Source of the DNA: Channa striata
Taxonomy: Eukaryota > Chordata > Actinopteri > Anabantiformes > Channidae
DNA length: 64,000 nucleotides
Assembly (NCBI GenBank): GCA_033026295.1
Contig: CM065175.1
Location: 28,305,375 to 28,369,374, forward strand
Direction: 5' to 3'
Shown: piece after piece, positions 46,607 through 59,000 of the stretch
Layout of the letters: each line of letters opens with the position of its first letter
Numbering within the stretch: position 1 is the stretch's first letter
Translations under genes and position numbers: made by a program
Notes under the pieces: generated by a model
Seen by the model: the letters and a program-made list of their open reading frames with translations, nothing else
What the model was told of the DNA's origin: nothing
Database searches by the model: none

Positions 46607-49600
46607 ATGAGTGGAGGGGTGAACAGCATCGAGGCCGTGAAGAAGAAGATCAAAGTCCTGCAGGAGCAGGCAGAAGAGGCAGAGGAGAGAGCAGAGAGAC
46701 TGCAAAGGGAGGTGGAGAAGGAAAAGAGAAGCCGAGAGGAGGTATACACACCTACATGACACATTTACAGTTGTACAAGTTTACTTCTAACTTCTTTAAT
46801 GTTAAGTGGGATCTGAATTAAATTTTTCAAAAGGTTTTGTTTCCAGTAAAATTTGCTGGACAACATGTTCTAGAATAGTTGGATTACACTGCATCTGCTT
46901 TGCAATGTCTTGAGTTTTGTTTTTCTTCTAAATGCAACGCCTTAAAATTTTCTTGATGGACAGATTTTATTGGCAGGGTCTTTTGACATGATGTATGTCT
47001 CCCAAGCGCACAGTTGCTCAGGGTATCAAGTTATTTATTTTATCAGCTTTTTAAGTTTTGTGAACTAACTTTATGTTTGTTTGTGCCTGGGTCTGCACAG
47101 GCTACAATCTGCTCTCACAAGTTTCTTGAAAAACAAAAACTCAATGTCCGAGGTTTCAGAAAAGAAGGTTTTTGTTGACAGCTTAATTGATGTTCACAGC
47201 CTGCAGTTGCAACTTACAGAATTTGATAAGAAGACGGGCTATCACATGTTGATTAAATACATATTTACACATTAACAGCCCACTGACTTTACCAAAGCTT
47301 TTTATTGAAATGGTGAGAATTTAAATTTTATTGGGACAATGTGATGACAAATGTGGTGGTTTTCTACACTCCGCCTCTGCCACTCTGTCAACATATGCTA
47401 GCATTAACTTTAACGCTTGCATCACTGGTGGTATTCCTTTCTGTTTCCTTTTTTGTTTGTTTTTTTTATTGTTTTATTTCAGACTCATCTTTGCATAATT
47501 CAAATTACTTATCCCTCTGGCCTTGTTCAAAATCACTAAACAATCAGTTTATAAGCGCCTGTTTTTGGCCACCAACAAACTAAGGCTGTAAGTTTTTTAA
47601 ACGCTACTGGTTTTTCTTGTATTGTTAATGGGACAGTCTGAGATATGTAAATGCTTAACAACAACACTAATTATTATGCATTATTTTTGTGCAGGGAAAG
47701 TTAAACTCCCACTTAGTGTGCTTTTGGACAAAAATGGCCACCTCCTTTTTGCAATCCTAAAATGCTACAAAATGAATACATAATAGGTTTTTCACTTCAA
47801 CAAAAATGTTTTATTATTTGCATCAGTCATGGTCATGAAAACCAAAATTTCATTCAGATACAGAATTTTAACCCTTTAACACTATGGGCTCTATGCTGGC
47901 CATTTGTGTCCACTTCACTCTCTCTTTTTTCCGTTTTAGCTGTGTTAATGCAAATGGAATAAAACTTCCCTAGGGTCTTGATATTCTTATTTGTTTTAGA
48001 TTTCAACTTTAGCTCTCTAAATAAATCAGTGATATGCTGTTTACATCAAAATGTAGCACTTGGCTCCATCGTGGCCATTTCTGGCAAATTGATACCCATA
48101 AAACTACATCTTTTCGTTTTTACAAAATTCCATTATACAATTAGGTAAAATTGCTTTTATTCTAAAAAGAACACTTGAAAATTGTAGTTTTGAATGTTTT
48201 CTAACAGATTATGGCATTTGTCCATTTTTTTTTTGAAAGGTAGACATTTCATGTAATATTCTTCGTTTCCATTACGGGCGTATGATGGTTTACTGCTCTC
48301 CAATGGAGCCAGTGAATGACACAATTTTGACATGGATGTGATGTTAAAAATTTGGGGTTAGTGATTTGTGTTTGTGCATGAAAAAACTGTGCCTGTGGGT
48401 GAAATTGCAGTGCATATATGTATTTACAAGATGGTGAATTAATTGATGTATCATAACTCCAAGTTGCAGTGAATTTCTGTTAATCCAGCTACATACCTTT
48501 TAGTTTCCCAGGCAAACAAATGCTATGCTGAAGTTGAAAATTTAAAAGAACCTCAAAAATATCTAGACCCTTAAGAAGTTTTATTTCATTTGCATTAACA
48601 CAGCTAAAAGGATAACAAAAGGGAAGTGACTAAGGTTAAAATAAAATATTCTCAAGGACCTATGCAATGTAAAATAATAATCTACTAATCAATAAAACTA
48701 CAACTGTTTTAGGTTTGAAAATTGTAATAAAATTATCACATGTAGCATCAGGAATCTCTGATACTTGTAATGTTACCGGTCTCATTGAATAGATTAAGTG
48801 CATTTTATTTCCCCACTTCACAATTGGTGTGTTTATTTTATGCCATCAAAAACAAAATGATTTGAAAGGGGGTAATATCTTCACTGTAACCACTGGACTT
48901 CCTCAGGTATGTAGCCCGTGTTTGGAAGTGATAAATTTACTGTAACTGAAATATAATTTTTGTTAAAGGTACTCGAGGTTTGGGTTTTTTTTTTGGTTTG
49001 TTTTAATTCTGTTCTAATTTGGAACTGATGGCCGGAAGGAGACCCTGGTTTACTAATGCATCCCCTCAGTTCCTGCTTGCAGCATTCTCAGTCAGTGTAG
49101 GTGTGCAATAATGTCCATGTTGGCTCCACTAACGGATCCACACAACACGGGAGTAGAGTGTCTTTGATCATTACAACACAATCCAAACAACAGTGATTTT
49201 AGTCTCGTGTCAGATGCTTATATCCAAAGCAACTTACAATGGGGTACAAGGCAAGCAAAAAATCTTAAATCAAGGGGAAAAACATCAAAGTAAAATGCTA
49301 TCACAGAAGTGTTTCTGTTTCATGAGATGCAAGTACGAGAAAGAACAGAAAATTAGTTTTTGTTAAAATGGTTTAAAAAACATTTATATTTATAAAGTGT
49401 AACTAAACCCCTAGGTCGGACCCAAACTGTGTGAAGAAAGAGTTGGTCAGGTTGACATCCCCTGAGAAAAATGGCTGAGATATCAGTCAGAGAAAAATGA
49501 AAAGCAAAACCCAGAGAGCTCTTGAAATTAGAGATGAGGGAAATTTCCTCTCAAGGGTCCTCTTAGACAGGCAGTGTGATGAACTTGTTCGTTTGCTCCA

Positions 49601-52600
49601 TCATTGGTCATAAACGTTACGTAAACAATCTGCCAAATGTGACTAAACTTTTTTCATTGTGATTTAAAAATAGACATAATAATTATTGGGGATTGTAACG
49701 TAAACTGTAATGGAAAGGACAGAAAATATCTTTGAAGTCATTGACAGTTTTAATTTTACTGTACTTATAGAACAGCCCACTCAACTGTACATTGAAAAAC
49801 ACTAGTAGATCAACTTTTTTGTTTGTTTGTCCACACTAATTCGTGTAGACCTACATCTTTTCACAATATAATTTTAAATATTCAACAACAAAATGGCTTT
49901 GCAAGGAACTGATCTGTACCGCAAGGCACTGAATGAACATGCTGCTGCCCCCTCTGGGCTCACCATGGGTGACATGACCAAGTACTAGGCTGCTTCTTAC
50001 AACCTTCTGAAAGTAGTGAAAGAGGCAAATCGGCGTTATAGGAATAAAGTAGAAACACAGCTAGACCATCGAGACAGCGGAGGGTGTAGGCGGGACTAAA
50101 GATAATCATGGACTACAGAGGACAAGGAAACACATCAGGTGAAGTTGATTGTACACTCGTTAATGACTTGAACTCCTTCTATGAGCGCTTTAACAACAAG
50201 ACCGCTAAGAGTGGTACAGAGCAGGATGTAAGGAGAGCTCTGAAGAGAGTGAATAGCAGAAAGTTGGCTGGTCCTGATGGAATTCCAGGAAGAGTGCTGA
50301 AAGCTTGTGCAGATCAGCTGGCTCAAGTGTTCATCTGCATCTTTGATATATCCTTAGCCCTGTCAACAGTGCCTGCATGTTTCAAGATATCCACCATTAC
50401 TCCTGTGCCAAAGAATTCCAATCCTGCAGGTCCAAATGATTACACTCCTGTAGGGCTGACATGGTTATGAAGTGCTTAAAGAGAATTGTAAAAGATCTCA
50501 TATGTGCCATCATTACCAAACCTCCTTGATCCCCCTACAATTTGCTTACCTTCAAAACAGAAGCACAGATGATGCCATGTCCGTCATACCACGCTTACAC
50601 ATCTGGACAATTGGAAAGGGAATTTTGCAAGGCTTCTTTTTATAGACTAAAGCTAGTCCCTTCATGACTCATCAATAAAGCTTAGTGAACTGCGACTAGG
50701 CCACTTATTATGCTCCTGGATACTGAGCTTCTTTACAAATGGATCACAGTTGGTAAATATCGCACAGTGCTTCTCAGAAAGCATTACACTGAACATCGGA
50801 TCACCTCAAAGTTGTGTTCCGAGTCCCCTGCTTTTCTCTCTACACCCACAACTACTATGCTTGAAACAGCTCTAACTCCATTGTGAAGGTTGCAGATGAC
50901 ACAGTGGTGGTTGGTCTGATCCAGAAAAATGACTAAGACAGCTTACATGGAGGAGCGATAACAACTATCTTCCTGGTGTAATGTCAATAACTTGGACTTC
51001 AATGTCTCAAAGACCAAGGAGATGGTGGTGGACTTCAGGAAAGGGCAGCAAGTCTCTCGGTACCTCATATCTCTTCACTGGTGGAGGAGGCTAGGAAATG
51101 TTTGTACTATGTCAGACAGCTGAGAAAGTTCAGGATCTCCTGGGGTCTGTGCAAAATCTTCTACTGCTCTATCATCTGGTTTGGGAATGGCAGCTCCCAG
51201 GACAAAAAGGACTTAAGGAGAGTCCACAGTCAGGAGGTGCAAGTCCAGGGGACAGCAGATTATGAATGATATTTACCACCCAAACCACAGTTTCCCATCC
51301 AAGTGGTTAAGCTCCCATACAAGGTTCTCTGAATGGTGCAAATGTAAAAGTTCTTGAGCACCTTGAGGGGGAGCTTAAAGTGTCTTATTCATCTGAGGAG
51401 TTACAGATGCTATCTGGCCTTCTTCACCATGATGTTTATGTGATGTGTCCAGGAAAGGTCTTGTGGAATAGTCACTATCAGGTATTTGAAAGTTTACTTT
51501 TTCAACTTCAGAGCCACTGATGAGAAGTGGGTGAAAGAACCTCTGCTGTTTCCTACTGAAGTCCACTATCAATTCCTTTGCTTTGCTAATGTTCCGCAGA
51601 TTATACTCTCAACACCAGTTCCCCAGGTGGGAGACCTCCCTCATGTAGGCTGCCTCGTTGTTGTCAGAAATCAGTCCCACTACAACAGTGCTGTCAGCAA
51701 ACTTTTTATGATCATGTTGGAATCTGAGGTGGCTTCACAGTCATGGGTGTACAATGAGTACAGCAGAGGGCTGAGCACACAACCCTGGGGGGGGGGATCC
51801 AGTTTTGAGTATGAGTTGGGGATGAGGTGTGGTTGCCCAGCTGAACAACTTGTGATCTGTTGGTCAGGAAGCTATGGATGCCCATGTGAAAGGATGGGTT
51901 CAGACCCATGTCACACAGTTTGAAGACCAGTCTGGAGGGGATTATGGTGTTAAATGCTGAGCTAAAATCAACAAACCTCATCAGTGGTTCTCGACGGCCT
52001 GCTTGCAAACTTTAACATGTCCAGAGAAGTGGTGATGAATATTTTGAGGAGTTTCTCAAAGCATTTCATCACTAACAATGTGAGGGCTTTGGGACTGATG
52101 GGGGAATGTGGAATGTTCGGGGTAGGGATTATAATAGACTTACTAAAGCAAATAGAAATCACACACTGTTGTAGCGAGAGGTTAAATATCACTCCGATAA
52201 GTACAGGCTTTAAGGACACATCCGCTAATGCCGTCTGGCCCAGCTGCTTTCCTGGTGTTTACTCTTTTAAACCTCCTTACGTCACGCTCCGTCACAGTGT
52301 CTCCCTATCTCCTGCTGGGAGCATAGCATGTGGTCAAATTCCCGAATAAAAGCGTGCGAAAAAGTTATCCAATTCATCAGCCAGGGAGGTATCAGCACTC
52401 GCCAGGTGAGCGCATCGTGCTTTATAGTCTGTGATAGTACGTATTCCCTGCCACAGTCTTTGTTGATTTTCAAATGTATGCAGATGATGCAGTTCTCTTT
52501 GCAAGCGCAAAGAGAATTCAAGAGTCCTCATCAATTCTGACTTCTGTAATGGTTCTTGTAAATGTTTTTTTTTTTTTCAATCTTGCTTAATACTGAATTC

Positions 52601-55600
52601 CAAAAAACTATTTGCATGATGTTCCCAGACGAACAGTGGATATAAAACACTCTGGTATCTTCCTGAGAGGAGAGAAACTACCAATTGTGTAGTTACATAG
52701 TGTAACACTGTATTCTACACTAAATTTCAAAAGGCTGTTACCCAGAGTGAAATTCAGTCTACAAAACTTTAAAAACATAAGACTATAACATTTGGTTATA
52801 CTAGAATGTTTCTACATTCTATCTCCTATCATATATTGAGTACTGTATCACAAGCTGGTATTTAACAGGTGTAAATGCACTATTTTTTTTATAAAGTGTT
52901 TCTAAAAGTAATTTTCTTTTCACTGTTGTAATATTTTAATCAAATACAATTTATTGAACTTTGAGAAAATTAAGTCATAAATACGCAGACTTCATTTATA
53001 GGGTTCTACATGGACTCGCCTCATGTCTGATCTATTTTTAATTGACGAATCACAGCAGCGTCAGGACAAGGGCCTCCTCCAGAAAAGACTGTCAATTGCC
53101 TTACAGAAGAAAGGCCTTTGGAAAAAATGCACTTTATGTGAAGGATGGTATATGGAACAGACTACCACAAGCAATAAATGTCCCACTTTTACAACTCAAC
53201 TCAAACAGTGGCTGAAAGAAAACCCGTCCGGGGATCATTTTGGTTGTTGTTTTTAATTTTGTTTTCTTTACCTGTTCTATTTTGTTATGTGTTCCTGTTG
53301 CTTTGTTGCTCTTTTCTCCCTTCACTTTCCACTCAGCCCAACTGGTCAAGGCATAGGGCCACCCACCCTTACCCTGTTTCTGCTGGAGGTTTCCTCCGTT
53401 ATAGGGAGTTTTTCCTTTCCACTGTTGCTTATGGCTGCTCAAGGAGGATTTGTTGGGTTTTCTCTGGATGACTTTACTATGTAAAGAACCTTGAGATGAC
53501 TTTGTTGTAAATTGGCACCATAAAAATATCTTGAATTGAAATTGTTACCTGCCGAGGGACTATGGATGCAAATTAGCATTTTAACTATAATCTGGCATAT
53601 TTACATCTGTTGTTGTATGTTGTATTAATAGATGTTCATCATTATGCATTGTCCCTATCAAGTAACATAATTTCTTATAAATCTGCCATACCAGTTCATT
53701 TAATTGCTGGAGTTCCTCTTCTCCACAGTCTCCCAAACGTTCAGTGCTAGGTCATTTGAACTGTATAAAAGGTTTTCCCTGTCATGGCATGTCTTAACCA
53801 GACCAAACAGTGTGATAAAAAACAAACGTAACTCATAGGTTAGCATTAGGTAGCTAATGTTGGTTAGTTAGCACTCACCTTTGCATTGACAATGAAGAAT
53901 TTCTCATGCTTCACCTCCCAAATTGCATCGCTATTGTCCATCCACACTGAAAATCTGTAATAAATATTTGTACTGCTATAAGCTTTGATCGTGGCAGCCG
54001 TATAAGGGGAAGGGGATTCATATAACATTATGCAGACACTGTCAAAAGTGGAGCCCTAATAGGAACCTTTTAGTTTCTAGAACACTTTGCTGGATGCTGT
54101 AGATATACTGGAAGTGCCTAAAACACGTAAATTGATTTCAGGTCTTGTTTTTTATTTGTTTAGTAATCTGAATATTTGTTACTTGGACCAGATGGAAAAT
54201 TAAAATGTCTGTTCTCCAACTTTATGGTGCAGTTGTCACTCACCACGTGCTGTGCGTCCCTGTTGTGTCTTCCAGGCAGAGGCAGAGGTGGGCTCTCTGG
54301 GTCGGCGTCTGCAACTGATGGAGGAGAATCTGGACCGAGCTCAGGAGAGACTGGCAACTGCCCTGCACAAACTGGATGAGGTAGAAAAGGCTGCGGATGA
54401 AAGCGAGAGGTCAGACTCCAGGCGTCTGTGACACAGGTAGGACAATGTAGTTTGCTGCAGATACTGACTCTCTCACTGCCCTTCATCATCCAGAGGAATG
54501 AAGGTGATAGAAAACCGAGCTCTTAAGGATGAGGAAAAGATGGAGCAGCTGGAAGTTCATCTGAGAGAAGCAAAACTGATTGCTGAAGAGGCTGACAGGA
54601 AGTACGAGGAGGTCAGAAAATGCAACATGCATGTGTACAATCACATACACACACACCTTACCTGCCCAAATGCATAGGCAATTACAATTTGGTGTTTAAC
54701 TCAACACAGACACACCAAGCTGACAGTCAGCCAGCATCAGGCAGTTGGGAGCGTCAGTTAGCCTAGCCTTTGTTATGTGTACGAAACCGTTGCTGTTAGT
54801 TGAACCACTGCCATTGGCTTTTCAGGACACATGTTGAATTGCTGCTCAGCTTAGTGAATCATTGCACAACTTTCAACTTTATTTATATAGCGCCAATTTA
54901 CAACAAGGTCATCTCAGGACACTTTACATAATAAAGTCAAGACTATACAAACATTTAGAGAAAACCCAACTAATCCAACAAACCCAGCAACAATCCAAAA
55001 CAATAAGAGACTGTGGTATTAACAATGCCAGTTCAGTTGTAGCTTCTTAATAGACACATCATTGTTTAAAAGAAGTTAGAACCCATGTACATAGAGTCAG
55101 TGTTGTTTTAAAGGTAGGCTATCACTTTTTAACAGTTTGTACGTATTTGGTCACAGGTTTTCCTCTTTTATATTCTGCAAGCAGAGAACATGCAGTGTTT
55201 TGTTTGTTGTTCTTTTGTTTCTTGTAGGGCCAGTCAAAATATCTAATTAATTAATATAATATTTTTAATTTTTAAAAATTGTCTAAATTAAAACGTGTGT
55301 GTCCTATTGAGATGCTTCCAAGTATGTTTGCTTTATGGGGGTGGTAATGTTTGCAACAGTTGAAGACAATGAAAAAAATCAGTGAAAGGTATTGTTAGAT
55401 TAAATGTCAAACATCCCAAGTCCTCTTTCTTTTACACAGTCTCTTCATTGATGCTGTAGCATTAGCCACCTTTTAGCATCAATAAACTGTTAATGCGTTC
55501 AGGGACAATACAAAGTTTATGTTTTGGAAACTTTTAGAGCCTAAGGTGTATTTACTTAAGCCTTTATTGTTGCACAGCTTCTTACAGTGTTTATCTTTAC

Positions 55601-55999
55601 AATCTTAATAGTGCATAAAAGGAGATCAGCTAGTGGCACTTTCCTTGGTTAAAGCACATATGGTGCTAGGGAACAGCATGTAGTTTTAATGAAACAGTTT
55701 GAATCATGTTTTTTGAAAAAATATCTACAATTGTCAACCATTTAAAACACATACCCGAACTGAGCTGAAATTATAAAACCAGCCCTGCATTTTTGGACAG
55801 TTCTTGAGACAGAAGCACACAGAATTTCTGATGCTCACCTGTACATTTAACCATGACATCCATCAAACTGTGATGTGGTTGGTAGATTAAAAATGTTGAA
55901 TGCTTCATTGATAGGTGGCTCGTAAACTGGTTATGGTAGAGGGAGAACTGGAACGAGCTGAGGAGAGAGCTGAGCAAGCTGAGAGGTTTGTAAAGTGCC

Positions 56000-56039
<40 letters not shown>

Positions 56040-59000
56040 TCTGTCATTGTCCACTTTAATAGGAATACTAGCCAGTTTAGTGTTATTGGGGTTATCAGAT
56101 TATTAGAAACCCATCAATATATAACATAATCAAGAGTAATGTTGTAGGCTGCTCAGTCTGTACAAAAACATGTGGACTTCATTATAAAAACACACCACAT
56201 GTGTTAAAGCTGCTTACAACCATAACACTGGTCTGATGCTTAAAAAAAGAAAGAAAACACCTCCTCTTTTTCTGTAATGTGCAGCAAAAGATGAGGTTTT
56301 GCTGAAGAGCCTGCAGTTGTCAGAGGACAATGTACAAAGGGTCACATACACAAACCTACACACACACACCCCACACACACAGTCAGTCAGTACACACTGT
56401 AACTTTATTTGTTAAGCTCTTTAAAACAACAAGGTTGAACAAAGTGTTGTACAGGTTCAGACATAAAATGTTAAAATAAAACTAGGTAATGAAAAATAAA
56501 TAAAAAACAACAATTTAACAATAAATAACACAAATAAAATATTGTCAAAACTCGAACTGCGCTAAAAGCCAGTCAAAACAAAGGGGTCTTAAGAAACGAT
56601 TTAAAAACAGGCAAGGAAGAGGCATGTCTGATGTGCAAGGGCAGCTCGTTCCACAATTTTGGAGCTGCCATCGCAAAAGCTCTGTCCCCTCTGAGCCTCT
56701 GTTTAGTTTTTGGTACACTCAGGAGCAGCAGGCCGGCTGATCTGAGTGACCGAGGGGGAGTAGATAAATGCAGGAGTTCGGAGAGATACAGTGGGGCAGC
56801 ACCAATTAAACATTTAAAAACAAATAAGAGAACTTTAAAATGGATCCTAAAACGCACAGGCAGCCAGTGAAAAGAGGATAAAATAGGTTTAATGTGCTCA
56901 TGTTTTCTAGTGCCAGTTAAGACGTGCAGCGGTTTTGGATGAGCTGCAGTCGAGAGATTGACGACTGACTGACGCTAAAATAAAGTGCATTACAGTAATC
57001 CAGCCGGGTGGTAACAAAGGCGTGGATTACTGTCTCAAAGTCCTGCATAGTAAGAACTGGCTTAACTTTGGCCAGTTGCCTCAGGGGGAAAAAAAAATAG
57101 ACTTTACAACAGACCAAATCTGACTCTCAAGCTTTAGGTCGTAGTCCATTTTAAGACCAAGGTTAATAATTTCTGATTTGGCGTATTCAGCCAAGGGACC
57201 CAAGTCTACAGAGGCAGCAGCCCCTTAGGTGAATTGGTTCCCAGCACAATTACCTCAGTCTTTGAATCATTAAAATGTAAAAAGTTAAAAGCCATTCAGG
57301 CCTTAGACTGTCCTTTAAACAGTCTAATAATGAGCTGACAGAGAAACCAGCCCTCTTATTTAGTGGAACATAGATCTGACCATCATCAGCATAGCAATGA
57401 AAAGAGATGCCATGTTTTATGAAGATGGAGTCAAGGGGCAGCAAATACAAAGAAAACAAGATGGGGCCTAAAATAGAGCCTTGTGGAACCACTGTATCAA
57501 ATGCCGCAGTTAAATCAAGAGAATGTCATTAAACACCCGCAGAAGAGCAGATTGTGTTTTGTTCTAAAACCAGATTGAAAGATCTCTAAAAGGTTTGCTC
57601 ATTTAAAATTGCTGTTAACGGACTATATACGATTTTCTCTAAAAGCTTTGATAAAAAGGTGATCTGGAGATTAGCCTTAAATTAGCAAGAACAAGTGAAT
57701 CGAGCCCAGGTTTCTTAATGAGAGGTTGAACAATGGCATGTTTAAAATTTTTGGGGACCAGCTCAGAGTTTAGACTACCATTTATAATGATGAGAACAGA
57801 TGGCCCTAAAGTAAGAAAAACCTCTTTAAAAAGACGAGGGAGAAGAGCATCACCGGGTGAACCCGAGGGTTGCAAATGATCTACAATCTCCTGAACCTGA
57901 GACAAGGTGACAGGCTCAAACTGATGAAAGAAAGCAGAGCATAAGTGAGGGACTGATGGGTCAAAAACAGGAGGAGAGATTTGGGCCCTTGCCATAGAGA
58001 CCTTATTAATAAAAAAGTTAAAGTTTTCACAGGTTTCAGAAGTGAATTCAAAACACACAGCTTGTCAATAGATTTGCCCATGGACTTAGGAATCACATAG
58101 TTCTGGCTGAAGAGGACTGAGAACTGAGCGGCAGTGGAGGGGTTACACAAGAGAGCTGAGCAGGAAAGCGACTTTTAACAGTGTGACAAAGCAAGGAGGC
58201 GTGAAATACCACAGGCACATGGTCTGAGAAAACAGCATCACAAACCTCCAAGTTAAAAACAGAAAGACCAAATGATAAAACCAGATCAAGTGTGTGTCCA
58301 CGCTCTTGTGTTGTTAAAATTAGGAGTCAATAAGGTTTAAAAAGTCATTAACCATGGGTTTGTCCAGACAACACATGGATATTAAAATCACCAACTAAAA
58401 GGACACAGTCATACTTTGGCATAACCTCAGCCAGGAAGTCGGCAAAGTAATTTATAAAATCCTTATTGTATTTCGGTGGTCTGTAGATCACTCCACATAG
58501 TACAGGGTGAGAGCGGCCAAGCTCAAATAGACACATTTCGAAGCTGGATAAAGTGGTGGACAGCGAAAGCTGTTTACACCGATACCCACTCCGGTAAATA
58601 GCGGCCGTTCCTTCACCAGTTAAAATAACAATCCGGAGGTAGGAGCTTCGCAAAAATGATCGATTCACCAGCGTTGGCCCATGTCTCAGTCACACAGAAA
58701 CTCCAAACCATTGGAAAGACAGAAATCCTTACTGAAAAATGTTTTGTTTGCCAGAGATATGGCGCGCACACACACAAACAACTCTGACCTCTAACTTTTG
58801 ACCCACAGCAAAAGCCGCATGCTGGAGGAGGAGCTGAAAACTATCTTCACTAGTTCAAAGTCTCTGGAGGCCCAGGCTGAGAAGGTAGGGGGGGTGGGGG
58901 CTTGGGGTCAGCTAGGGTCCTGATCTTAATACTAAGATCAAATCAGTCATTCTGGATATTTTAATTGTAGGTTCAGGTTGTTCAGGTTGTCCAGTTATGT

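Noticed and set aside
46311..46821. Frames overlapping tropomyosin exon 1 as separate small genes
   Set aside because: They are out of frame with the conserved tropomyosin exon or lie in AT-rich intron sequence.
56285..56340. A segment after a good acceptor (TTTTTCTGTAATGTGCAG) that could be an alternative tropomyosin exon 6
   Set aside because: In the required phase it hits a stop after three codons, and even in other frames it does not resemble tropomyosin. No proper donor gives the expected 76-bp length.
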